A stretch of DNA of 21,231 bases from a virus, in the IMG/VR virus record IMGVR_UViG_3300045972_000293, positions 1-21,231 of that record, one strand, 5' to 3'. The notes below the pieces were generated by a model. That model had not been told where the DNA came from. It saw only the letters and a list, made by a program, of their open reading frames with translations, and ran no database searches. Of this stretch, positions 15,606 through 21,231 are shown piece after piece; within the stretch, counting starts at the first letter, position 1, and every line of letters begins with the position of its first letter. The translations under genes and the position numbers were made by a program.

Positions 15606-15856
15606 TCCCAGCGCCCTCCGCCGTTAGCTGCACAGGTACGATTCACAGCAGCACCACTCTCGAAATCAGCCATGACCTTCACGTAGGTCATGGCCTCCTG
15701 CAACTCTTTGAAGGTGCGATACTTGAAGCGGCGGACCGTGGTGCCGTTGTTGAACTCGTACTCGGCGACCTGCATCCTGTTGGCGATGAAATCCGCCATC
15801 TGGTTCTGCATCGCTGCGTAGAGATCCGACCAAGATGTGAATGCGGTAGCTGCCAA
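15602..15856 (-). CDS. gpW-like head-tail joining protein
   Basis: I place the start at TTG 15856, giving 84 residues: a helix WSDLYAAMQNQMADFIAN, then VAEYEF--GTTVRRFKYRTFKELQEAMTYVKVMADFE. The pattern helix, two-strand hairpin, helix with 'Y-tf-eL---' is that of lambda gpW, which fills the portal channel and receives the neck. Order terminase - W - portal matches lambda. An ATG at 15940 in the same frame reads through the phased repeats and the hairpin and has no ribosome binding site, so I reject it. The TTG has AAAAGGGG about eight bases upstream. An ATG at 15811 would remove the first helix. The start is the least certain part. Confidence 0.72.
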   Translation of the reverse strand: MAATAFTSWSDLYAAMQNQMADFIANRMQVAEYEFNNGTTVRRFKYRTFKELQEAMTYVKVMADFESGAAVNRTCAANGGGRWE

Positions 15857-15862
15857 AAGAAA

Positions 15863-15906
15863 CGCCCCTTTTGTCGATGATGGCGACATTATAGGGGCGC
15901 TTTTTT
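15863..15906. terminator. Hairpin with T-tracts on both sides, possible bidirectional terminator
   Basis: CGCCCCT (15863-15869) pairs with AGGGGCG (15893-15899), and within it TGTCG (15872-15876) pairs with CGACA (15884-15888). On the plus strand the stem is followed by CTTTTTT (15900-15906); on the minus strand by TTTCTTTT (15862-15855). It would end transcription from either side. On the minus strand it lies between the HTH gene and the head genes, and on the plus strand it would block antisense transcripts. Confidence 0.6.
15888..15893 (-). promoter_or_regulatory. TATAAT -10-like box of a candidate late/head promoter
   Basis: A perfect TATAAT reads on the minus strand at 15893-15888. The hexamers 16-18 bases upstream do not resemble TTGACA. 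A start site near 15881 would give a leader of about 25 bases before the TTG of the gpW-like gene. The missing -35 box and the phased repeats at 15911-15980 suggest an activator-dependent promoter. The box lies inside the terminator hairpin, which may simply be coincidence. Confidence 0.4.
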
Positions 15907-15910
15907 GGGG

Positions 15911-15980
15911 GTACTGGCATTTACCGGCATTTACTGTCATTTACCGGCATTTACCGGCATTTACCGTCAATTACGGTTGA
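15911..15980. repeat. Seven phased 10-bp direct repeats, consensus TTACCGGCAT
   Basis: Seven consecutive units of exactly 10 bp run from 15911 to 15980. Units 2, 4 and 5 are identical (TTACCGGCAT); the others differ at one to five positions, with the outermost most divergent. The repeats begin four bases after the stop of the HTH gene and end eighteen bases before the TATAAT box. One unit per helical turn puts all copies on one DNA face, as expected for cooperative protein binding. The outer units contain an inverted GTCAA/TTGAC pair (15965-15980 region). No spacers, so not CRISPR. Confidence 0.85.
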
Positions 15981-15984
15981 CAGG

Positions 15985-16179
15985 CTATTTTGTAATTGCA
16001 ATTTGCGCACACCACTCGTTGATGGCGACGCGGGAACCTACCCAGTATCCGGATTTGCTGGTTTTCTTGATCGGCAAGCCCAATTCACGATGCCACTTGA
16101 GCGCCGTAGTCTCGCTCACATTCAAAAAACTACAGATGTGCTTCATTCCTACCAATAAATTCTGGGCTTCCACTGACAT
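15985..16179 (-). CDS. Small HTH DNA-binding protein
   Basis: The product has 64 residues from ATG 16179, which overlaps the terminase stop (TGATG) and has AGGAGG five bases upstream; a GTG at 16185 is less well placed. It contains a helix-turn-helix of the MerR/excisionase type: HICSFLNVSETTALKWHRELGLPIKKTSKSGYWVGSRVAINEW, with the second helix ending in WHR and a hydrophobic wing. Such proteins act as excisionases, terminase small subunits or regulators. Being encoded immediately before the phased repeats, it may bind them and control the head operon. This is inference from adjacency; a role in DNA packaging is the alternative. Confidence 0.75.
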   Translation of the reverse strand: MSVEAQNLLVGMKHICSFLNVSETTALKWHRELGLPIKKTSKSGYWVGSRVAINEWCAQIAITK

Positions 16180-18116
16180 CACCACCTCCTGGATTTGGGC
16201 CGCGTTTCGTTATGGGTTTTCGTTGATTCAAGTTCTTCGATAGACTCTTCAGGCCGGCGCTCATCCCCTATGAAGAGAATATCTGCGCAGGCATAGCTAT
16301 ACTGCCCTATGTCAAAATGGTGGTTGGCGAGTTGCTTGGGATTGACCCAGAAGCCACCCTCATCCTGATACTCGGAGCACATCTGCTTGGCGTATGAGCT
16401 CCAGCGAAGCTGCCCCTCATGGCGGATATCGTGCGGTCCACTCCAGCTTTCCATTTCCTCCTCAGTCAAACCGGCATGGAGATGGATGGCACCAGGGTTA
16501 CCAGGGTCTATCAGTAACTTCCTATTGAGCATGTTCTTATAGTAGGTGGTATCGATGGTGTAGAGCACTAGCCCGCCAGGTATCGATACTCGCTCGCCCT
16601 TGGAGCCCGGATAGAAGTCCAGGCGGGTCCAGCTCACTGGGGTACTTTGCCGTTTCCGTCCCTTTAGGGGGTGCCAAAAGGGGTTTTCGATGCAGAAGTC
16701 GTAGACCTCACGTGTCCGGCTATGTTTGGGGCGGTGGGGGTTAGCGCCGCCGCCGGAGTCGAGGAAACCGGCGCGCGCTCGGTACCTGGCCCCATCGGCA
16801 TCAAACCAATCCCGATCGGCAAGGCGGTTCAAGTGCTCGAAGTGCTCAATAAAGCCGTGGTCAATGACTGAGTTTTCCAGCTCGCGGCCCCAGGCAAAAG
16901 TCTTCACCTCGTAGTAGAAGCCCTGCTGCTGGGTGTCGGCAATGATCAGGATCGAATTTGTATCGCGCGGGACTATGCCGCGCGGCATATGCGGATCTAT
17001 CAGGCGCAGGATGTGGTCCTCTTTATGGGCAACCTGCTGCGGCTCGTATTTTTTCGCACGATAGGAGTTATCCAGCTCGATCTGGTCGGCGACGTCCCCA
17101 GAGCGGGCCTTGAGGATCGCGGCCGCGTATTCTGAGAGCGAGATATCTGGGCAGATGAAAGCGTCGATGATGAAACCGACAGATACTGGACGGTAGACCT
17201 CATTGCGGGCCTTCCAGTCACCCAGGCGCACAGCACGGTCCCGGTCCATATCGTTCCAGAGCACGCCGCAACCTTCACAGGTGTACCTAGCCGACTTGCT
17301 GTTGAGCACCTGCTTGGGATCCACGTTCGGCTGATTCGGAGTCCCGCCAACCAGCTCCAGCTGGCCAGGCCAGATAAGCTGGCTTTCCTTCATCTGCTGC
17401 TCATGTCCGCACGAAGGGCAGACAACGTAGAAGTCGAGCTGCTCCATGCAGGCATCAAAGGCCTTGCTGATCAAGGAGCCGGCGCCGGCCGGGGAGGAGC
17501 ACTTGATCTTCTTTGGGCGGCGGAAGGTCGTCGCGCGCTTTTCCATGAGGTTTAGCGCATGGGTTTCTTTCCCGGCAAGGTCCTCGTTCTTGTCGACCTC
17601 GTCCGCGAAGACATCGTCAGCCGGAAAACTGGAGATCTCGGAAGGGGAGGAGCCCCATACCGGGTAGATCACGGTGCCGTCACGGAAAGCGATGCGGCCG
17701 GCGGTGGTGTCGTCCGGGTTGCTGCTCATCTTTTTGGCGACCGGCTCGCACATGCGATAGATCGGTATCAGCCGGTCCTTAGCGATCTTCTTGGCGAGGT
17801 TCTCCTTGGGGAGCATAACGTACTTAACGTTGCCGCCGCGGTAGACGATGGCATAGAGGTGCATGTTGATGCAGGCGTTGGACTTCCCGCTCTGCGGCAC
17901 GCCCACGATCACGATTTCCTGTACCCAGGACAGGTTGTAGGTATCCATGATCCGGGTGAGGTACGGCGTGATGGAGTTGTCCCAGTCCCCCTGGTGCTGG
18001 CCCAGGGTCACCTTGCGCGACTTGGCGGCGAACTGGGAGACTGTAAGCGGCGGCTTCTCGCGCCAGATCTCCAGCTCGCCCGGATACCATTCGTATGTGA
18101 CGGCGGGTTCGGTCAC
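16179..18116 (-). CDS. Terminase large subunit (lambda gpA family)
   Basis: This 645-residue protein overlaps the small subunit gene by ATGA. Residues 1-200 form the ATPase: Walker A GVPQSGKS (72-79) and Walker B VFADEVD (169-175, Asp172 and Glu173). A zinc-ribbon-like insert follows with CPSC (233-236) and CEGC (280-283). The nuclease half has ILIIADTQ with Asp394 and GFLDSGG with Asp453, the spacing typical of RNase H-like terminase nucleases. It cuts concatemers and drives DNA into the procapsid with the small subunit and portal. Length and motif order match the GpA family used by cos-type phages, so cohesive ends are plausible but not shown. Confidence 0.96.
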   Translation of the reverse strand: MTEPAVTYEWYPGELEIWREKPPLTVSQFAAKSRKVTLGQHQGDWDNSITPYLTRIMDTYNLSWVQEIVIVGVPQSGKSNACINMHLYAIVYRGGNVKYVMLPKENLAKKIAKDRLIPIYRMCEPVAKKMSSNPDDTTAGRIAFRDGTVIYPVWGSSPSEISSFPADDVFADEVDKNEDLAGKETHALNLMEKRATTFRRPKKIKCSSPAGAGSLISKAFDACMEQLDFYVVCPSCGHEQQMKESQLIWPGQLELVGGTPNQPNVDPKQVLNSKSARYTCEGCGVLWNDMDRDRAVRLGDWKARNEVYRPVSVGFIIDAFICPDISLSEYAAAILKARSGDVADQIELDNSYRAKKYEPQQVAHKEDHILRLIDPHMPRGIVPRDTNSILIIADTQQQGFYYEVKTFAWGRELENSVIDHGFIEHFEHLNRLADRDWFDADGARYRARAGFLDSGGGANPHRPKHSRTREVYDFCIENPFWHPLKGRKRQSTPVSWTRLDFYPGSKGERVSIPGGLVLYTIDTTYYKNMLNRKLLIDPGNPGAIHLHAGLTEEEMESWSGPHDIRHEGQLRWSSYAKQMCSEYQDEGGFWVNPKQLANHHFDIGQYSYACADILFIGDERRPEESIEELESTKTHNETRPKSRRW

Positions 18117-18817
18117 TCGGTCTCCACTTTAAAGCTGGTCGCCCGTGCGTACCGATCAAGCCAGGCGTCCAGCTTGCGGTCGTACTCCTCCTGCAGGTCG
18201 GGAATGACCGCCTGCAGGTTGATTTCGTCCATGTCCATGCCGAGGTTGCGCAAGTAGTCCGAGGCCACGTCGACCAGCTGGTCACAGATGCGCGGACCGA
18301 AATTGCTGAGGTCCTTTTTCAGAAAACTGGCAGCGGTGGCGCAGCGCTGCTCGACATCGGAGCGCAGCAGGTAGTTGCCGCGGGTAATCTCGTTGGCCAG
18401 GGATAGCTTGTCGGCTTGCTCCTTGGCTAGGCGCCGCCTGTGGTCTTCCTCGTCGCCGCCGGTCGCCTTCGGGCGGCTGGGATTCTCCCAGGTCTGGTCT
18501 GCGTAAGCCTCGATCTCGGGCGACAGGTATGAACCGTCCTTCTGCCTATGCGGGAAGCCCGGGCGCTCCGCGTGGTTGCGAATGGTGCGGGCGCTCACGA
18601 TGTAGCCCTGCGTGATGATCCAGGTGCAGACCGCCTCGAGGTTTTTGAAACGCTCGCCAGCCTCATCTGCTCCCGCCTGCGCATCTGCTTTAGCGAACGC
18701 GGACTTGGCACCGTTCCACTTCCGGAGATTCTCCAGCGACGGGTTCTCCTGGTACGCCAGGGCAGTCTTCTGGACCGCAGCGGAGAGAATCTCTTTTTCG
18801 GTGGCAAGTTCGGTCAT
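18113..18817 (-). CDS. Terminase small subunit-like DNA-binding protein
   Basis: This 234-residue protein is joined to its neighbours by ATGA overlaps on both sides. The N-terminal part (about 5-50) is a helical hairpin. Residues about 60-110 look like a winged HTH (FKNLEAVCTWIITQGYIVSARTIRNHAE, then FPHRQKDGSYLSPEIEAY), similar in layout to lambda Nu1-type recognition domains. The rest is helical (KEQADKLSLANEITRGNYLLRSDVEQRCATAASFLKKDL), typical of small terminases with a 'R--y----ve' segment and dimerisation helices. It directly precedes the large terminase, so a role in packaging-site recognition is likely. Confidence 0.8.
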   Translation of the reverse strand: MTELATEKEILSAAVQKTALAYQENPSLENLRKWNGAKSAFAKADAQAGADEAGERFKNLEAVCTWIITQGYIVSARTIRNHAERPGFPHRQKDGSYLSPEIEAYADQTWENPSRPKATGGDEEDHRRRLAKEQADKLSLANEITRGNYLLRSDVEQRCATAASFLKKDLSNFGPRICDQLVDVASDYLRNLGMDMDEINLQAVIPDLQEEYDRKLDAWLDRYARATSFKVETE

Positions 18818-19467
18818 TTCAAATCCAGGGGCCGGACTAGGTTGGGCATCTCAGGGTGACGGGCCAGCAGATCGCGTAGCTCCAAGTACATGACTCCGGC
18901 GCAGATATACTGGGCCTCCTCGTCAGAGTCCCCGCTCAAGCTGTCGTACCAGACCGCTCCGTCAACCCGAAGAGGAGCACACCAATACTCGATGTCGGAG
19001 CGGGCTGCATGGTAAGATATCTCGGCGCCCAGGGCGACGATGGTCAGCTCCTTGGATCTTTCCAGAACGGCCGCGCCTGAGCTGCGCCGGGTCATCTCAT
19101 CGATGATGCGCTGCGCCACTACCTGGACATGAGTCGCCTCGCGTAGGATGCCATGCTCGCCGTGGATATCATTGACCCAGAGGGCAAGCTCCAGCTCGCG
19201 GACCTCGCGCTTGAGTTTTTGGAGCATCTCCCATCGCTCGTAGGCTTGCCAGAGCAACTCGGGATACTTGACTAGAGCGACGGCGTACTCCTGGGCAAAC
19301 AGAGAGTCAAAGCCCGCATCTACCCCGTGCCGTGCAACTGCAAGAGCGGTTTGCGACTTTTCCCATACAGCCAGGTATTCGATGACCATATGAGCTAGAT
19401 CGCTCTTACTCTTATTCATCAGGTAGCGATGATTGATTGGACCCCCGCTAAATTCAGCAATACTCAT
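18814..19467 (-). CDS. Phage protein of unknown function
   Basis: I place the start at ATG 19467, which overlaps the upstream stop as ATGA and has GGAGGT seven bases upstream; an upstream ATG at 19497 would lie inside the previous gene and has no site. The 217-residue product is mostly helical and charged, with three Trp-containing helices (AVWEKSQTALAVARHG, LLWQAYERWEMLQKLKREVRELELALWVNDI). No catalytic motif, membrane segment or signal peptide is seen. It ends in an ATGA overlap with the small terminase gene, so it belongs to the packaging transcript. I do not recognise a family. Confidence 0.7.
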   Translation of the reverse strand: MSIAEFSGGPINHRYLMNKSKSDLAHMVIEYLAVWEKSQTALAVARHGVDAGFDSLFAQEYAVALVKYPELLWQAYERWEMLQKLKREVRELELALWVNDIHGEHGILREATHVQVVAQRIIDEMTRRSSGAAVLERSKELTIVALGAEISYHAARSDIEYWCAPLRVDGAVWYDSLSGDSDEEAQYICAGVMYLELRDLLARHPEMPNLVRPLDLK

Positions 19468-19799
19468 TTCAGTACCTCCATGGTTATGCTGGAGCATGCC
19501 GCGCCCATAAAGTCATTCTTCAGGAATCCAATCATCATCTCACGCATCATCTTCCCTTCATCCTGAGGGTAACGGCTCTCCAAGTAGTACGATCCGTCCC
19601 AGGATTCTCGCCAGATGATTCCTTTATCCACTAAAGATGTCACCACTTGACCAGTGCGGCTATCGTTCCACCCAAGCTGGTACTTTATGCAGCTGTACCC
19701 CATACCGCCGATCCCTGAGGGATACCAGCAGCCGAGGCGGTAGACGAGGTGCTGCTCGTCCTTAGACAACGGCATTTCTGGCAATGCAAGCTGGCTCAT
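19464..19799 (-). CDS. Small phage protein, possible winged-helix-like, unknown function
   Basis: This 111-residue protein has an ATG preceded by GAGGAGA. It contains a stretch that could be a winged HTH (DEQHLVYRLGCWYPSGIGGMGYSCIKYQLGWNDSRTGQVVTSLVDKGIIWRESWDGSYYLE): a helix, a turn, a second helix 'SRTGQVVTSLVDKGII' and a beta hairpin with 'WDGSYYLE'. This matches the layout of small transcription factor-like folds, but similarity is by shape only. It is the first gene after the hairpin element downstream of the reverse transcriptase and may begin the packaging transcript. Confidence 0.6.
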   Translation of the reverse strand: MSQLALPEMPLSKDEQHLVYRLGCWYPSGIGGMGYSCIKYQLGWNDSRTGQVVTSLVDKGIIWRESWDGSYYLESRYPQDEGKMMREMMIGFLKNDFMGAACSSITMEVLK

Positions 19800-19830
19800 T
19801 TATCTATTCTCCTCGTAGCTCCTGCAGCGG

Positions 19831-19883
19831 GCCGGGTTCGACACCGGCTAAGGGACCATCCCTTTTGGTAGCTAGTAAAAGGG
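19831..19883 (-). ncRNA. Structured leader-like element with alternative hairpins
   Basis: Between the reverse transcriptase stop and the next gene the minus strand can form CCCTTTT/AAAAGGG (19883-19877 with 19866-19860, loop of ten) or AAGGGA/TCCCTT (19864-19859 with 19855-19850, loop of three). These two share bases and exclude each other. A third stem, GCCGG/CCGGC (19848-19844 with 19835-19831, eight-base loop TGTCGAAC), can form with either. The ten-base loop of the first hairpin contains TAGCT, which can pair with AGCTA at 19819-19815 just before the ribosome binding site. This looks like a switch or attenuator-type leader. I recognise no RNA family and transcription is not shown. Confidence 0.45.
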
Positions 19884-19893
19884 TCGCCGTCCT

Positions 19894-21132
19894 TTATTGG
19901 GCACTACCGACACGTCCTTCCGTGCTGCCGCTGCGTTTAAAGATTTTGGTGAACTTCCCGTCCGCGCAATGCCCCTTACCTAGCGTGATGCGCACTACCC
20001 GGGCCCTCGCATGGTGGCTGTGGTTCGACTGACGTAACAACCCCAGGTAGCTGTTCGCGCTGCGCATCAGGTCGTCTCCGGTTTTACTGGTTACGGTCCT
20101 AATCGCGTTGTTGTAGGTGGTGCGCCTCAGCACTCGGCGCCAGGGCTTTATGATTTGGCCTACGAAATCTACCCCACGGTCAATGGGCTGCAGGATCGTT
20201 TTGCGCGGGTTGAGCGACATGCCAAGCCGCTCGGAGACAAAGGCGCTGATTTTTCCGGCGGCCTGGCTCAACCACTCGGGCGATTCATGCAACAGCACCA
20301 TGTCGTCGACGTAGCGGATGTAATGCCGGGCCCCTATCTGGTGCTTCACGTACTGATCGAGCGGGTTCAGGTAAACGTTGGCAAAAAACTGGCTGCTCAG
20401 GTTACCAATGGGTAGCCCCAGGTGCGATGGCTGGTTAAATAGGCTCTTATGGTGAGGTATTAGAGCCATCATCCTGGGCGAAGCCTTCAGGTAAACATCG
20501 CCGCGCGGATCGTGGAAGAGCACAACCTGGGTTAGCCATAAGGTCCACGGCCCCACTATCTTGCTGGCAAGCAGTTCATACAGGATGTTCTTGTCGATGC
20601 TGACAAAGAAGTTGGCCAGGTCGAGCTTCAGGTAGAAAGCGCGGCGAATCCAGTTCTGGGTGATGCTCCGAACCTTGTGCTCCAGCCGGGTTGCACCATA
20701 AAGGGTCCCACGGCCGGGAATGCAGGCGCAACTGTCGGCAATGAATGAACGGTGGAACGTTCCGGAGATCCGGTTATAGAGAAGGTGGTGTACTACCCTG
20801 TCCCGGAAGTCTGCCGCCCATACCTCGCGCGGCTTAGGGCGGGTTACCACAAAGCAGATGGATGTGCCGGGACGGTAGCTGCCGTCTACTAGATCCCGGT
20901 ACAGAGCCATGATGTTGCGCTCCAGGTTCGCCTCAAATCTGAGAGCGTTGACGGTGGTACGCTTGTGCCTGCGGCAGTCGTAATAGGCACAGAGCAGCTC
21001 GTCCACCGTCAGGGGTGCATCGCTATAATCTGCGGACCGCCCTGACTCCGAAATTGTTGTTCTTATTGTTGTTGTTCTGGTTGCCATTGTTGAAATTGAT
21101 GTTCCAGGCGTTGTTGGAGTAGGAGGCGTCAT
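19894..21132 (-). CDS. Diversity-generating retroelement reverse transcriptase
   Basis: The 412-residue frame has the DGR reverse transcriptase signature rather than that of retrons or group II introns. It has PREVWAADFRDRVVHHLL (101-118), KLDLANFF (169-176, catalytic Asp171), GLPIGNLSSQFFANVYLNPLDQYV (239-262), and YVDD (274-277, catalytic Asp276/Asp277), then NPRKTI and a VDFVGQII thumb-start. The GxxxSQ form of motif 4 is the mark of DGR enzymes. It copies TR RNA with errors at adenines, and the cDNA replaces the variable repeat of a target gene. The first 38 residues, Thr-rich, come from the TR read in another frame, so translation probably starts downstream of the TR or this tail is unimportant. 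Candidate starts are ATG 21132, ATG 21087 and GTG 21006; none has a clear ribosome binding site. Confidence 0.93.
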   Translation of the reverse strand: MTPPTPTTPGTSISTMATRTTTIRTTISESGRSADYSDAPLTVDELLCAYYDCRRHKRTTVNALRFEANLERNIMALYRDLVDGSYRPGTSICFVVTRPKPREVWAADFRDRVVHHLLYNRISGTFHRSFIADSCACIPGRGTLYGATRLEHKVRSITQNWIRRAFYLKLDLANFFVSIDKNILYELLASKIVGPWTLWLTQVVLFHDPRGDVYLKASPRMMALIPHHKSLFNQPSHLGLPIGNLSSQFFANVYLNPLDQYVKHQIGARHYIRYVDDMVLLHESPEWLSQAAGKISAFVSERLGMSLNPRKTILQPIDRGVDFVGQIIKPWRRVLRRTTYNNAIRTVTSKTGDDLMRSANSYLGLLRQSNHSHHARARVVRITLGKGHCADGKFTKIFKRSGSTEGRVGSAQ

Positions 21133-21142
21133 GTCGTGCTAT
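21023..21142 (-). repeat. DGR template repeat (TR), outer borders approximate
   Basis: On the minus strand a frame from 21142 to a TAG at 21025-21023 reads as the C-terminus of a C-type-lectin-fold DGR target: DASYSNNAWNINFNNGNQ, then four Asn, Lys, three Asn and FGVRAVRRL. It contains 14 AAC/AAT codons, the codons that can become many amino acids when adenines change. The frame is closed by a TGA at 21145-21143 and has no start, so it is a template and not a gene. The GC-rich end before the stop (21049-21029, encoding GVRAVR) corresponds to the unmutated initiation region. The true borders depend on a variable repeat not present here. The TR overlaps the 5' end of the reverse transcriptase frame. 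Confidence 0.88.
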
Positions 21143-21162
21143 TCACGTCGCAGGGCAGAAGG

Positions 21163-21231
21163 CTAAGCCGATCCATCCCGAAACTGCGCCACGACCTTGC
21201 GGGTCCACTGCCCGCCGGTTTCGCTGCTGGC
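21163..21231 (-). CDS. 3' end of an upstream gene, possibly Avd (frame uncertain)
   Basis: The last bases of the window hold the end of something outside it. One minus-strand frame is open from the edge to TAG 21165-21163 and reads ASSETGGQWTRKVVAQFRDGSA. DGR accessory (Avd) proteins often end near the TR with a G-W-containing helix, and this fragment would fit loosely. The other two frames are also open, to TGA 21145-21143 and TGA 21131-21129 (the latter overlapping ATG 21132 as ATGA), so the coding frame cannot be decided from 69 bases. I prefer the first because its composition is the most protein-like. Confidence 0.3.
   Translation of the reverse strand, partial: ASSETGGQWTRKVVAQFRDGSA

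Noticed and set aside
14598-15686. A 362-residue plus-strand open frame over the portal gene
   Set aside because: It is antisense to a convincing portal gene and is open only because of that gene's codon use; no start signal or family resemblance.
15857-15940. ATG 15940 as start of the gpW-like gene
   Set aside because: The added residues would be translated from the phased repeats and hairpin, and no ribosome binding site precedes it.
15911-15980. Repeats considered as a CRISPR array
   Set aside because: Units are 10 bp and contiguous with no spacers.
15977-16006. Plus-strand TTGACA as a promoter
   Set aside because: No -10 box at 16-18 bases and no plus-strand gene follows.
19826-19858. 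Plus-strand tRNA 3' end (GTTCGACA loop followed by TAAGGGACCA)
   Set aside because: The T-loop would have eight bases and no acceptor or anticodon arm partner is present upstream, so no tRNA can be built; an old attachment-site remnant cannot be excluded.
21051-21082. Asn/Thr-coding A-rich run considered as a simple microsatellite
   Set aside because: It lies within a frame ending FGVRAVRRL typical of DGR templates, with interspersed non-repeat codons.
19894-21132. Reverse transcriptase as a retron or group II intron enzyme
   Set aside because: GNLSSQ motif and the adjacent TR are DGR hallmarks; no maturase or endonuclease domain and no retron non-coding RNA were seen.

Overview
This window is the late (structural, packaging and lysis) half of a tailed-phage or prophage genome. 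All genes lie on the minus strand, so transcription runs from base 21231 down to base 1. The gene set is that of a lambda/HK97-like siphovirus: lambda-type terminase, lambda-type portal, HK97-type protease/capsid, a long tape measure protein and a frameshifted tail chaperone. The Rz/Rz1 spanin pair implies a Gram-negative host. I cannot name the host from this window; a deltaproteobacterial or gammaproteobacterial host is only a guess.

Layout in transcription order. (1) 21231-19894: the 3' part of a diversity-generating retroelement (DGR). It has an unidentified open end, a template repeat (TR) full of AAY codons, and a DGR-type reverse transcriptase whose open frame runs through the TR. No variable repeat was seen in the window, so the diversified gene must lie outside it. 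(2) 19893-19800: a compact set of hairpins with two mutually exclusive folds, directly before a strong ribosome binding site. (3) 19799-16179: two unknown genes, then small and large terminase subunits, joined by ATGA overlaps. (4) 16179-15857: a small HTH protein, then seven phased 10-bp repeats, a TATAAT box without a -35 box, and a hairpin with T-tracts on both sides. This looks like a regulatory node driving the head genes. (5) 15856-10405: gpW-like joining protein, portal, a fused prohead protease/major capsid protein with its own internal ribosome binding site before the capsid part, a DUF2190-like protein, and head-tail connector and tail terminator proteins. (6) 10381-8819: a lysis cassette (two small membrane proteins, a T7-lysozyme-like amidase, a 36-residue Cys-rich peptide, Rz and Rz1) placed inside the morphogenesis genes. 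(7) 8822-1: a small protein, tail tube, tail chaperone with a canonical -1 slippery site, tape measure, two tail-tip proteins with carbohydrate-binding-like modules, and a tail fibre with a duplicated module followed by the start of an SGNH hydrolase that runs off the window.

Together these genes package DNA (terminase), build the procapsid (portal, protease/capsid fusion), join head to tail, assemble the tail (tube, chaperone, tape measure), bind and probably trim surface glycans (hub, fibre) and lyse the host. The DGR would let one receptor-binding protein vary rapidly. There is no stretch over 300 bases without a gene. The longest non-coding pieces are about 130 bases (15857-15984) and 94 bases (19800-19893).
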